A stretch of 41,204 nucleotides of DNA from Gymnopus androsaceus JB14 (GCA_009733575.1 ML769856.1:1-41204), one strand, 5' to 3'; shown: positions 31,033 through 41,204, numbered from the stretch's first letter. Notes: generated by a model not told the origin, from the letters alone. A program made the numbers and translations.

Positions 31033-33917
31033 TCATAGAGGATGCATATATTCGTCGAGAAAAATAACATATGTAGTAGCGTCGAGCGTTGAAGAACATT
31101 TCAACCAAAAGATAACTGAGCACCATGCAATGTGGTTTGATGTGGACGTCGACACTGACGAAAACGAAGAATCGGAATCGACCAGAGTCGATGACGAGGA
31201 AGAGAAATTATCGATGAACGACTTTGGTCGGGGGATAGACGACGTCGAAGGGGAAGGGGCCCTTACGCTGCGTGAAGGAGTACTGCGTGGCGGAGTGGAC
31301 ATTGGCAGGTCATTAGGAGGCGTAGACGAACGAAGACGGAGCGGTTGTCCAAAGTTGAAAGGAACATCATTATCATCTTCAAACTCTTCGTTAAAGAGAG
31401 GCACAGGTTTCCGAGTCAAAGAAAAGTGTGCGTGTGCTGAGGAGTTGGAGTTGGTCTGCAGGACCGGTTCACTCTGCTCCTCATCGTCCTCCTGCTCCTT
31501 CTCGTCCTCCTCATCTTCCTCAACATCCGAATCATCAATCTGAGGAGACGGATATTCATCGTCGTCATTATCCTCTGCAGCAGGCGTAACCGTAATCATG
31601 ATTCCTGCACCGGCACCGAACATATCGCTAGTATCATCCTCCTCGTTATCATCCACCTGAGCCTCGTTCTCCCCCTCCCCCTCCTCCTATTCTTCAAAAA
31701 CAACATCCAACGATCGGAGGGACTCTTGCTCCTCCTGCCCAATCGTACCTAAAACACCCGGCGGAAGAGAAAAACGGCATCACATCATCCTCATCAAACG
31801 CTTCCAGCGCTTTCGCAAATAGACTGTAACCCTTGTTATGCTCCAAATCGTAAGTGTAAGGTGACACGGGAGACCTCGATCCAGCAGTGGAGGAATTGGA
31901 CTCTGAATCTTTAAGGCAGTTGAAGAACTTGTCTACCTCGATGCAATCGCGAGACTGGGAAGGAGGTGTTTGAGTTCGACGGGAGGCGGCAGCAGGGAAC
32001 GTCCAGGTTTTCGACAAGGATCCTATTACGCGGTGTGTAGGAGCAGCCGCAGGAGCAGGAGCAATGCGAGGGAGCTTGAACGCATCCATGGGCGCGGGAG
32101 ACGCCGATGGGGAATGGGAGCCAGGAGTCAGTGTAGATGGGGTGTTGCCGCCGGACCCAGAAGGAGAGATGGGAGATATCGGACAGGAGTAGAAGCATTC
32201 TCCACATGAGCAAGGGAACGAGGCTGGAAAGCCGAAGCTTCATAGACCGAGCCAAAAGGCGAGGACGTCAAGTCCGATTCCAACTCTTTGTCTAAATCCT
32301 CATCCTGATCTTCGTCCTCTTCGGGAGATAGATGATTTCGACATCGATGTCAATATCCTCTTGCGGAATCTGCGGACTATCGAGAAAGTACTCGTCAAGC
32401 TGCTCTTCCTATTCAACACCCTTGAGTGGGTACCCTTCATCAAAGTAACCAAAGTCAATTCCCTCGACCTCAGTGGAACTCGAGTCGAGGGAGCTGTCGG
32501 TATCGAGATAGGTAACAGTGTACCTGTTCTCAGCCGTCCGCATCCTCTCCACCTCCCCCTTCTACTCCTCGCACTCCCTTCCCATCCCCGTCCCTCTGCC
32601 TCAACTCATCTTTTATCTGCGCAAGCTCCCTCTCCAGCGCACCTTTCTCTGCCTCCAACAACCCCACCTCGATCTTGCAACCCACGCTTCCCTCCTCTCC
32701 CCCTCGATCCTCGCCAAAAGCAAAATCTGCGCCTCGAGATCACTAACGCAGACGCGCCAGCCATCAACATCGCGCTTTAGCTCGTCATGCCCTGGTTTGA
32801 GATCTGCGACAAGACGGAGCATTTCATCGCTGGGCTCTGAAGCTGATGACGCTTCGGAGTCGACTACGGAAAACGCCATCGAGATGGGACGAGACCCAGA
32901 TCCAGAGGACATGAAGACTGTCATACACTCAACGCCTTCTCGAGATCCCGTATCATCATCAACAGCGCGTTGTGAGACCTGAATAGGAAATGCGATTCGC
33001 TGGCACTAAATGGTTTGCGGCAGAAGAAAGGTTGGCATTGGCATTGTTGGCTTGTTGGGGGGAAAAAGCTTCATCGCTAGCGCTAGCATTGATGCCCAGA
33101 CTTACACTGTTGTGGCGTTCGGCAAAGGTGGGAGTCATCTCAGGTGTGGGAAGACCCGCTGCGGAGAACATCGAAGAAGAAGACGACTTGTAGGAGATGC
33201 TACCGCATTTGGTGGGACGACAAATAGTCTCATGCACGGTACTGTCAATGTACACATTGAGCACCGGTCGAGCACGAGAAGGGGTGGGAGAGGTGATGTC
33301 GTCACTAGGATTGCTAGTAACCAGATATAGAGAGGACGGGTACCTGGAGTTTGTGACGGTGTAGGCAGGTCGACATCTGGAATGAAAGAAAGGGGTTGTA
33401 AAGCCAACGTAGCTGGCCTCGTGCGGGGTTTTCTTATTGGCATCACCACGGGTACAATGGGTGATTCCTCCTCCTCCTCTTCTTCTTCGACCAAAGTATG
33501 CAGTTGATCTTTCGAGGAAGAGGGTTTGAACAAGTCCCGTTTGCTACTCGCAATCAGGGAACCTGTGAGTGTATTCATAGAAGTAGGAAGGGTCTCTGGA
33601 GTCTCGACCTTGTCAAGGTTGACCTGTTTCCCTTCGAGAGCCAAAAGCGCTATTCGACTGATTGAATCCTTTTCAGGGTTAAAGGTATCTAGGTCAGCCT
33701 TGACTTCCCAGACATTCTCTGGAACCGAGACACCCATGATTTCGGCAGAGTCATGGCGGGTGGATACAGAGGAGCGTCGGCGATGACGTGAGTCACGTTT
33801 GGACGAGGCAGCAGAAGAAGCAAGGGTGGACATGGAATTGGTCATTGGTAGGGTCGTGGAAAGTGAAATCGAAGCATTGCGAGAATGAGAGCGGGAACGT
33901 TTGTGTGCCATGGTCAT
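31033..33917 (-). pseudogene. Acidic, Ser-rich coiled-coil protein, copy A (3' truncated)
   Basis: Starts at the ATG at 33917 (MTMAHKRSRSHSRNASISLS), continues with basic/Ser-rich sequence, an acidic run (VEEEEEEEESP), a short intron after PTPSQTPG, VLNVYIDSTVHETICRPTKC, a probable intron from GTAAGT near 33105, a coiled-coil part (DEMLRLVADLK, ERREAWVARSR), and then acidic/Ser-rich repeats (GAGAGIMITVTPA, YSLFAKALEAFDEDD). A 50 nt intron between DEDD and EEQ restores the frame at about 31790-31740. Frame breaks are suspected near 32970 and 32200, a TAG interrupts at about 31688, and the end is replaced: relative to copy B, about 1.1 kb with the last exons is deleted at about 31125. Not recognised; most of it looks disordered, and a role in cytoskeleton or signalling would be a guess. 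Confidence 0.6.
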
Positions 33918-34075
33918 GGACGCAGGCAGCGGCTTGCCCAGCTTGAACAAATCGAACTAGAGGATATTAAGAAGCTAATTAGTATTCATATTCAAGCCCA
34001 CAGTAGATAAATAAATTCGTACGCGGAGCTGTGCGGAAAAATCATCATTTGTAACTGAAATTCCTGGAGTGGCAT
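33918..34075. other. Junction between duplication copies A and B
   Basis: Contains the presumed promoter of the acidic-protein gene and, at 34059, the point where homology to 6176 onward begins (AATTCCTGG). The fused boundary has no obvious repeat or microhomology longer than a few bases. Confidence 0.6.
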
Positions 34076-34409
34076 TTATAGTTTGTCTCTCGACCACCTG
34101 AAACGAAGAACGAGTTGAGGATCATGATTCAAAATCAAAATTTTTGACAACGTACTTTCGCCCGTGCTCATGGGTAACACTCATAATCTTGGTGGTCTGG
34201 TCTCAAATACCAGCTCGCACCGAGGACAGCGCCACCTACTACTGTGTAGCTAAGAAACAAGAAGAAAATCGGCAGGGTAACTAAGTATGTTGTCGAAAGA
34301 TTCGATTTACATAGGGATAGCCTAAACAAACGAGTTTCAGTTTGATACTTATCTCAAACGTGGGCTCAGAAGTCTGACCTCGACAGCATACCTCTATTGC
34401 GAAAGCCAT
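34076..34409 (-). pseudogene. NDUFA4-like gene, copy 3, deleted
   Basis: Duplicate of 6193-6670. The last exon (WSRDKL type) and the membrane-helix exon remain recognisable, but the exon with the conserved QWTK..NPTPWN motif has lost most of its length (the junction GGTCTGGTCT|CAAATACCAG near 34204 removes about 130 bp including an intron), and the first exon is cut (TTGCGAAAGCCAT near 34395-34409). It cannot make a functional protein. Its loss matters little because two other copies are intact. Confidence 0.85.
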
Positions 34410-35063
34410 AAACGATAGAACGAGGAGTGTGCAGAAAACGTGGGATTCCGGACGAAAACGGAAATCAACCAGCTTTGACATTGCCAGTTTCGTTACGTTC
34501 ATTATACGAGGGCGGTTTGGATAGCACACACTGAATCAGGGAATACTCAACAAAGTTTCGACTCTGTTCCCAAAAAAACTGAATGGACAACAGGAAACGT
34601 GTCGGGAAATATTTACTTGATATCAGTGCGGACAATGAATCATTATGAACGATTTTTATTCTTTGCCTTCTGAATATCTGATTAGCAGCTATAAGCACTT
34701 TAAGCAAGAAACATCGTCTCCCGCATAAGAATTTCATTGCGAACCTGCACGTGCTCATCGCTTAGGAACGCGTTGTAATCGACGCTACGATCCTCATTCA
34801 AAGGGGAGCATGAGCAATGCTTGGAGCAATGTGAACAGCGCCTTTATAGTCATGAGGATCATGAAGAGGGATCAAGAGACTGGACAGAGTCAGGTTGTAT
34901 GCTCCAGACCTGGCCTCCCTTGTGTAATGTCCGATGATATACATAAGAGCAGGAAAGCAATAAAGGTTTGAGTAGTTGAGGGCTGAGAGAAACTGAAGAC
35001 TCAAATCAAAACCTCGAAATGATAGCCATTCACTAAATCTTCAACAGAAACTAAAAATTAAAT
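34410..35063. other. Spacer in copy B, homologous to 6690-7334
   Basis: Collinear with copy A but with numerous small indels that shift every frame; no gene seen. Confidence 0.5.
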
Positions 35064-35165
35064 TCAAACAGCCAGTGGATCCAGAAATTCTTTCCGATCT
35101 TTGCATTCTATCAGCTCCAGCTTGAGTACCTCCTGATCCGCCTCTAACTCCCCCGCCATTCCATT
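35064..35165 (-). pseudogene. Coiled-coil C-terminal fragment, copy B
   Basis: Reads NGMAGELEADQEVLKLELIE and ends LDPLAV before a TGA, parallel to 7335-7436. Frame is kept between the copies although the DNA around it has indels. Confidence 0.3.
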
Positions 35166-35351
35166 TATCTATTCCCTCCGCCCTGCCCCTCTTCCTTCCA
35201 CTCCAGCCTCTCCAGGTTTAGTACCACAGTGCAACATCCTTGAGCCCGTCCAATGAATCCAAAATTTGAGTGAGGATGCCCAATTCTGCCCCCAGTCCAC
35301 CAGTGCCTGCAGCGGATTTATAGGGAGGGATGTACATCCTGTACTTGAAAA

Positions 35352-36918
35352 TCATGACTCCGTGTAGCCAGGTGGCACCTCATATATCTCCTCCAGAGAC
35401 GCTTCTCCAGTCAGACGTAGGCCACTGTCTGTATGAACAGTAAGCAGTTGTGCCTGTACTTGCTGCTGCTGTGGAGTCAACTCCTCCAATTGCTGGTTCA
35501 ATTGCTGGTTCTGTTCCAGTGTGACTAAAAGGCGCTGCTCAAGCTTCATAGTGAGAAGGTTTTGTGGACCAAGTCTATCCCCATCATTATTTTCAGCTCT
35601 ATCTGTGCTAAGTACTAGGATGGTTATCAGGACTTCTGCCAATTAGATAAATTAAATTATGGATACCTATGATATTCTTTTTGGATGTTGGCCACATTGA
35701 GGCAAGTTGACCCAACAGTTGCTTAGGTAGGACACTGTGAGAAGTTTGAGATATGAATGGGAATGGAACAAGCATTCTGAGTGCTCTTCTTTGCCTGGAT
35801 TTTCTTCTGGTCCATACAACAGCTATTACTAGTGTCAATAGCATGACTGGTATGATTGTACCCAGGACAGCTCCCATTATCATCCCAGACTTGAGATGTC
35901 CAGTGGAAGAGGAGGAAGCAAGTGATTGTTGCTCTGCTTTGGTAAGAGATGTCACATAGAAATAGCTGATCTCAAATACTGAGTTGCTACTATTAACATT
36001 TATCACTGCTGTGTTCTCCAATGCCAAGGTCGGAAGCTGTGAATAGAAGCTGATTACTTTCCGCCTGAATGGATGGCACTGGAAATGGGACTGCGTCAAG
36101 GTCATCGACCTTATATGTGGCATTTGTTTCAAATCCGAGGCTGCCTCCATATAAAGAAAAGGAAGTTCCTAAAATGCCCTAATGAGAACCGAGCACTTGA
36201 TGACACAAAGAACAGTATTTACCATTGAACTTTATTGTTACATTAGATTGGAGCAAGCTTGGAACGGAATCATCCTGGGGCTGCGAGTCTGACCCGGAGT
36301 CAGTGAAATGATTCCAACCTGGTCCAAAGGCAAGCATGCTGTAATCTGTTACATTTGCGACCTCTAAATTGCCAGCCTGTAAAATTTCTCCATCTATTGC
36401 AGGATCGGCCAGGCTCTCATATGTGATATAATCCAAAGACCAACTTCCTGGAGGGGCTGCCAGAAAATAGGTAACATTAATTATAAGCTCATGCTCTCCT
36501 GAAGATGAGTGGTTTGTCAAATTGTCAGCAATGTTTCGACATGCAAGAACATTGTTGTTGGTTGTCTCTTGTTGTTGTGTTGTTTGTTGGAAAACTTCTG
36601 TTGGTGCACCATCGAGTGTGCATTCAATAGCACAATACGGGGATTCAAGGACTGACGCATCTCCCATCAAGGACCCATACACTCCAAAATTCGAAGAACC
36701 TTCATCAAATTACTGAGACATACTAACAATAAATGTCTAGCCCAACACTCACCATTAAAGTGAAAGCTAACAATGTTATTCAAGCCCAATGCCAAATGCA
36801 AAGTATCGTTGTATGTAGGCCCTGCCTCAGAGGTAAACCCTTGTTGTAAAAACCATGAGTCCCCTGTATAATTCAGCCTCGAGTCCGTATCATCAACCAT
36901 AAACCAGACAGTTGACAT
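35352..36918 (-). pseudogene. Single-pass glycosylated membrane protein, copy B (frameshift)
   Basis: Same family as 29263-30414. The ATG at 36918 opens MSTVWFMVDDTDSRLNYTGD; exon 1 ends at a GTGAGT near 36754; exon 2 carries FGVYGSLMGDASVLE, CTLDGAPTEVFQQ and N-glycosylation sites (NDT, NLT, NHS, NVT) and an insertion rich in Ser/Asp relative to copy A; exon 3 starts after a GTAAAT..TTTTAG intron. Near 36012 a 2 bp deletion (CACACAG in A, CACAG here) shifts the frame just before VINVNSSNSVF. After it the helix, stop-transfer (WTRRK), a probable intron and the complete cytoplasmic tail LVTLEQNQQLNQQLEEL ... YEVPPGYTES are present. Two-copy comparison therefore shows what each has lost. The PPGYTES end could be a peptide-binding motif; this is speculation. 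Confidence 0.78.
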
Positions 36919-37382
36919 ATTGAAAGACAGTTAAGGCGAGTCTTGGAATAGATATGAGCGGAAGGAGAGTAGAGCTCAAATGTTGGAATCTGAAGTGTTC
37001 GTTTGGGGTCGAATTCGGTGGGCAAGCAAAATTATACCAGCCTTATGAGTATTATGAGTGGAGACAGTCAGAACACTCACCATAGCGGCTGATTTGTTTA
37101 TCGCCACCCCAAGTTCATCTCCTATGTTATGCGGAACATTTATCATAGCAATCTTAATCACACAAAGACTGCAATGGCTGTTTTTGAATCTATCCTGACA
37201 GCCCAGGATTTGGTTGGAATTTAAGTATCAACTTGATGATCTTCAAGGTTCAACTTCTGGATCAAGACCGTTGCAAGTAAGAAAGCGCATCCCAACTCCC
37301 GACTCCGTCCAGTTGAGGTAGTTTGAGCACGAAGATCGATATCAGATTCACAGGTATCGGAAGCTATTCGAAGGATGCCATG
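36919..37382. other. Spacer upstream of membrane-protein gene B
   Basis: Homologous to 30415-30884 of copy A. Ends at the first foldback element, where the host sequence reads ...GGATGCCATG. Confidence 0.5.
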
Positions 37383-38035
37383 CACACCAAAAATGGACAA
37401 ATTTCTGCTGAGCAGAAACTCAACCAGAGATTAGATATATCAATAAATATTTTGGCACTATAGAAACATATACTGAAATCTATGTATTCATTAGTATTAA
37501 AAGCTTTGCTGAAATTTTCCCAATCAGTCCAATATTTGAGTCATAAGAAAGGATAGCTGATTCATGCTGTATCAAAGAACCTAAAAATTGAGCTGAATTT
37601 TGAAGATTCAGCACAACTTAGATATACCCTGATATATGATATTTCTACTGCTCCTTCAGAAGCGATGAAAACACTCATGATATCTCATATTTCTGCTCAG
37701 CAGAAATGCATCTGGTGGGTCTTTCTGCTGAGCAGAAATCTGAGCTATCATGCACATTTTCATTGCTCCTGAAGGATCAGTAGAAATGTCATATATTGGG
37801 GTAGATTTAAGTTGTGTTGAATCTTCAAAATTCAGCTCAATTTTCAAGTCATTTGGTACAGCATGAATCAGCTGTCCTTTCTTTTGACTCAAATATTGGA
37901 CTAATTGGGAAAATTTCAGCAAAGCTTTTAATACTAATGAATACATAAATTTCAGGATCTATTTCAATAGTACCAACATACATCTGATTTCTGGTGATTT
38001 TTCTGCTCAGCAGAAATTTGTCCATTTTTGGTGTG
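37383..38035. mobile_element. Foldback element 1, CACACCAAAAATGGAC ends
   Basis: 653 bp made of two inverted arms of about 320 bp around a 15 nt loop (TGCATCTGGTGGGTC). Arm ends CACACCAAAAATGGACAAA and the complement. The near-palindrome TTTCTGCTGAGCAGAAA occurs at each end and on both sides of the loop, four times in all. A 96-codon open frame (37656-37946, -) is a by-product of the arm sequence and occurs also in element 2; no known domain. Left flank ends ATG, right flank begins TTA. Confidence 0.88.
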
Positions 38036-38164
38036 TTAAGCACAGGTATCCTGCCCTTTTTTATTATCTATGTATAGCACTGATGCCTTGTTGGATTGTG
38101 CCTGCCGGTAGAGTATTCTGGGATAGACCGGGAAGACCGAGGCGTTACTCCTACATACCGCCGT
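38036..38164 (-). repeat. Host segment inverted relative to copy A (30885-31028)
   Basis: Between the two foldback elements the sequence reads GCACAGGTATCCTGCCC ... ACTCCTACATACC, the reverse complement of copy A (GGTACGTAGGAG ... AGGTACCTGTGC), with a small deletion and several transitions. Sequences outside the two elements are in the same orientation as in copy A. Confidence 0.88.
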
Positions 38165-38827
38165 CACACCAAAAGCGGGCAAATTTCTGCTGAGCAGAAA
38201 GTTCACCAGAAATCAGATATATCAAGAAATATGTTGGCACTATAGAAATATGTCCTGAAATATATGTATTCAGTAGTATTAAAAGCTTTGCTGAAAATTT
38301 CCCAATTAGTCCAATATTTGAGTCAAAAGAAAGGACAGCTGATTCATGCTGTACCAAATGACTTGAAAATTGAGCTGAATTTTGAAGATTCAACACAACT
38401 TAAATCTACCCCAATATATGACATTTCTACTGATCCTTCAGGAGCAATGAAAATGTGCATGATAGCTCAGATTTCTGCTCAGCAGAAAGACCCACCAGAT
38501 GCATTTCTGCTGAGCAGAAATATGAGATATCATGAGTGTTTTCATCGCTTCTGAAGGAGCAGTAGAAATATCATATATCAGGGTATATCTAAGTTGTGCT
38601 GAATCTTCAAAATTCAGCTCAATTTTTAGGTTCTTTGATACAGCATGAATCAGCTATCCTTTCTTTTGGCTCAAATATTGGACTGATTGGGAAAATTTCA
38701 GCAAAGCTTTTAATACAAATGAATACATAAATTTCAGTATATGTTTCTACAGTGCCAAAATATTTATTGATATATCTAATCTCTGGTCAAGTTTCTGCTC
38801 AGCCAAAATTTGTCCATTTTTGGTGTG
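38165..38827. mobile_element. Foldback element 2, opposite orientation to element 1
   Basis: 663 bp, same arms as element 1, loop GACCCACCAGATGCA, the reverse complement of the loop of element 1. Ends CACACCAAAAGCGGGC and the complement of CACACCAAAAATGGAC. The right flank TAA (38828-38830) pairs with the TTA after element 1 once the intervening segment is turned back, giving a 3 bp target duplication TAA. Confidence 0.86.
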
Positions 38828-39309
38828 TAAAGTCATAGGGGATGCATATATTCATCGAGAAAAAAGTGAGGAAAAAAACATATGTAGTAGCGTTGAGCGT
38901 CGAGCGTTGAAGAACATTTCAACCAAAAGATGAGTGAGCACCATGCATGTGGTAGTCATTTTGTACACAACAGAAAATAGTAAATACAATACGAGCAAAA
39001 AAGGGCTAGTCTGCTGCCTTTCCGCCAATAAGGATATTATTATCGATATTGATATGTAGTATGAATAAAAACAAGAATAGAACGAAAGTGCAACGAAACG
39101 GAGTACGTACGTATACTTGTGAAAAGAAAGAAAAAGGATGCATGTAAAAATATACAAACATGGAACGGTCCAATGCGTGCGTTTGTGTCTGAGGCACCAA
39201 GCGTAGTACATACAGATACATCGAAATGTCCGTTGTGACCTGCACATAACGTATCAAGCATACGTCAATAAGCAGACGCGACTGGAGGCAAATCAAAAAA
39301 ACACCCACC
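38828..39309. other. 3' flank of acidic-protein gene, copy B
   Basis: The first 120 bp match 31030-31130 of copy A; the rest is the part deleted from copy A. Short open frames on - have no recognisable product. Probable 3' UTR and terminator region of the acidic-protein gene. Confidence 0.45.
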
Positions 39310-41204
39310 TCAAAGATAAACCACCGCACCGTCGCACCTCTGGCACACATCCTCAGAGAAGAGCCTTGAGCCATCGTGCTGGAACCTCAACCTCAACCTC
39401 TCCAACTGCCTAGCCCTCGAAACGTACACTCTACTCGTAGGGTTCGATTTTGTTTTCGTGACAGGGACAGCACCTGGGACCGAGGCCGACTCCCAAGGAC
39501 GAGGAATGAAGCCTGAGAGGAAAGATAGTTTCGGAGAGGTCATGATGGATGATAGAGAGGGAGAAGACTGGAGCGTGGAGTTGGAGTTGAGTGAAGTCAA
39601 GCCGTCACCTGCCTCTGCCTCGATAGAACGGGAATACGAGGCCTCGAAGCGGGAGATTGAGCGAACCGAAGAGGAGTCGGCGGAGTCTGCATGCGCGGGG
39701 ACGTGTCTGTTAGAGGAAGAAGAAAAACAAGGACCATCGTTAACGTTCGTCATAGATCGAAAAACTACAAAACAAAACAACGGATCAGCATTACGTACAG
39801 TTAGAATTGGAGTTGGAGGATGCCGAACCATTTGGAATTGAATCTGAATCATTGTGCCGAGTCTTCGAGGCGGCGGCCATTAAAGGCGGTTTTCTCGCTG
39901 GCTGACGGATGAAGCTAGCCACAGTCCCTGAAGGCCTTTCGCGTAAAGCTGGTCCTTTGCGCATCGGGCTGGGCGAAGAAGAAGGAAAAGATACGGAGGA
40001 AACTGGCACTGGTTGAGGAATGAACGAAGGTGCTATGATCGATGTCGATGTCGACACTGACGAAAACGAAGAATCGGAATCGACAGGAGTCGACGACGAG
40101 GAAGAGAAATTATTGATGAAAGACTTTGGTTGGGGGATAGACGACGTCGACGGCAAAGGGGTCCTCACGCTGCGCGAGGGAGTACTGCGTGGCGGAGTGG
40201 ACATTGGTAGGTTATTAGGAGGCGTAGACAAACGAAGAGGGAGCGGATGTCCAAAGTTGAAAGGAACATCATTATCATCTTCATCAAACTCGCCGTTAAA
40301 AAGAGGCACAGGCTTCCGAGCGGAAGAAAAGTGTGCTGAGGAGTTGGAGACCTGCACAACCTGTTCACTCCACTCCTCCTCGTCCTCCTGTTCCTCAACA
40401 TCCGAGTCCTCGATCTGAGGAGACGGATACTCATCGTCGTCATTATCCTCTGTAGCAGGCGTAACCGTAATCATAATTCCAGCACCGGCACCGAACATAT
40501 CGTTATCATCCTCCTCCTCGTCATCATCCACCTGAGTATCCTCCTCCTCCTCCTCCTCCTCCTCCTCCCCCTGCTCCTCCTCTTCGAAAACAACATCCAA
40601 CGATTGGGGGGACACTTGCTCCTCCTCGCCAATCATACCCAAAACACCCAGCGGAAGAGAAAAACGGCATCACATCATCCTCATCAAACGCTTCCAGCGC
40701 TTTCGCAAATAGACTGTACCCTTTGTTGTGCTCCGAGTCGTACGTGTAAGACGACGCGAGAGACCTCAATCCAGCAGTAGAGGAATCGGACTCTGAGTCT
40801 TCGAGGCAGTTGAAGAACTTGTCTACCTCGTCGCGATCGCGAGACTGGGAAGGAGGGGTTTGAGTTTGTCGAGGGGCGGCAGCAGGGAGCGTCCAGGTTT
40901 TCGACAAGGATCCTATTACGCGGTGTGTATGAGCAGCCGCGGGAGCAGGAGCAACACGAAGCAACTTAAACGCGTCCATGGGCGCGGGAGACGCCGATGG
41001 GGAATGGGAGCCAGGAGTCAGTGTAGATGGGGTGTTGCTGCCGGACCAGAAGGAGAGATGGGAGATATCGGACAGGAGTAGAAGCATTCTCCACATGAGC
41101 AAGGGAACGAGGCTGGAAAGCCGAAGCTTCATAGACCGAGCCAAAAGGCGAGGACGTCAAGTCCGATTCCAACTCTTTGTCTAAATCCTCATCCTGATCT
41201 TCGT
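39310..41204 (-). CDS. Acidic, Ser-rich protein, copy B (5' part beyond window)
   Basis: The C-terminal part of the gene whose truncated duplicate lies at 31033-33917. Going downstream on -: VYEASAFQPRSLAHVENAST and PRQTQTPPSQSRD regions; YSLFAKALEAFDEDD; a 50 nt intron near 40625-40675; a long Glu/Asp run (EEEEQGEEEEEEEEED, about 40540-40590); GAGAGIMITVTPATEDNDDD; Ser-rich blocks; then a very short intron (39765-39798, GTACGT..GTAG); and the last exon 39310-39764 ending RARQLERLRLRFQHDGSR ... CQRCDGAVVYL. The last ten residues with a CxxC suggest a conserved terminus. A frame break common to both copies is suspected near 41070, perhaps an intron I cannot place. Low-complexity, probably disordered; function unknown. 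Confidence 0.6.

Larger units (their letters stand above)
6176..41204. repeat. Tandem segmental duplication: copy A 6176-34058, copy B 34059-edge
   Basis: Copy A is 6176-7551 plus 27422-34058 (about 8 kb without the mobile-element block); copy B is 34059 to beyond the right edge. Homology starts at the shared AATTCCTGG at 6176 and 34059, and runs collinearly through the NDUFA4-like gene, its upstream spacer, a coiled-coil remnant, the membrane-protein gene and the acidic Ser-rich gene. The 19.9 kb element block of copy A is absent from copy B. Differences include small indels, a 1.1 kb deletion in A (equivalent to 38950-40035) and two foldback insertions plus an inversion in B. Confidence 0.88.

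Noticed and set aside
31130..31543. Acidic open frame on + (and its counterpart at 40020-40418)
   Set aside because: It is the antisense shadow of the Ser/Asp-rich frame on -, whose compositional bias produces Asp/Glu/Ser codons on both strands.
37656..38554. A 96-codon open frame present in both foldback elements, possibly a small conserved protein
   Set aside because: The two elements are near-identical copies, so conservation of the frame is expected without selection; no domain, and the frame runs through a palindromic module and one arm.

Overview
The window looks like chromosomal DNA of a mushroom-forming basidiomycete (Agaricomycetes). This is inferred from the very short spliceosomal introns (about 35-65 nt, GT..AG), an F-box protein of the type expanded in that group, NDUFA4/MLRQ-type genes split by four tiny introns, a family of glycosylated single-pass membrane proteins, and a chromodomain-bearing Ty3/gypsy element with a proline/collagen-like Gag. 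I cannot name the species. Almost every host gene here is damaged, so this is a repeat-dominated, decaying region.

Left flank (1-7.5 kb): an F-box pseudogene on + (1508-3192), an ARA2-like aldo/keto reductase pseudogene on - (3338-4746), and two intact tandem NDUFA4/MLRQ-like genes on - (5051-5533, 6193-6670).

Middle (7.55-27.4 kb): a stack of nested mobile elements. The outer layer is a 1.6 kb element with CATCAGCAAAACCTGG termini (7552-27421); its empty site survives in a duplicate of the locus near 35.27 kb. Inside it lies a foldback element (7816-8231) and an 18.2 kb Ty3/gypsy chromovirus (8442-26686; TSD CATAA). The chromovirus has long LTRs and a primer-binding site complementary to its own predicted transcript start, the hallmark of Tf1-type self-priming. 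It is itself broken by at least six insertions: a hAT-like element in gag, a 1.6 kb CATCAG-type element in gag, a 318 bp element in gag, a 1.1 kb element with a 9 bp TSD just before reverse transcriptase, a composite hAT that carries a piece of gag, and a 360 bp TA-flanked MITE inside the 3' LTR. LTR differences and in-frame stops are mainly CpG transitions.

Right part (27.4-41.2 kb): host DNA that forms, with 6176-7551, one copy (A) of a tandem duplication of about 8 kb. The second copy (B) starts at 34059 and runs off the right edge. Each copy holds an NDUFA4-like gene, a membrane-protein gene and a long acidic Ser-rich/coiled-coil gene, all on -. The copies are damaged in different places: A lost the end of two genes, while B lost its NDUFA4 gene and has a frameshifted membrane-protein gene. 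Copy B also carries two 0.65 kb foldback elements (37383-38035, 38165-38827), and the host segment between them is inverted relative to copy A.

No CRISPR array, rRNA or convincing tRNA was seen. The most unusual items are the self-priming signature, the composite hAT that moved retrotransposon sequence, the foldback-associated inversion, and the layered insertion history that the duplication lets one read.
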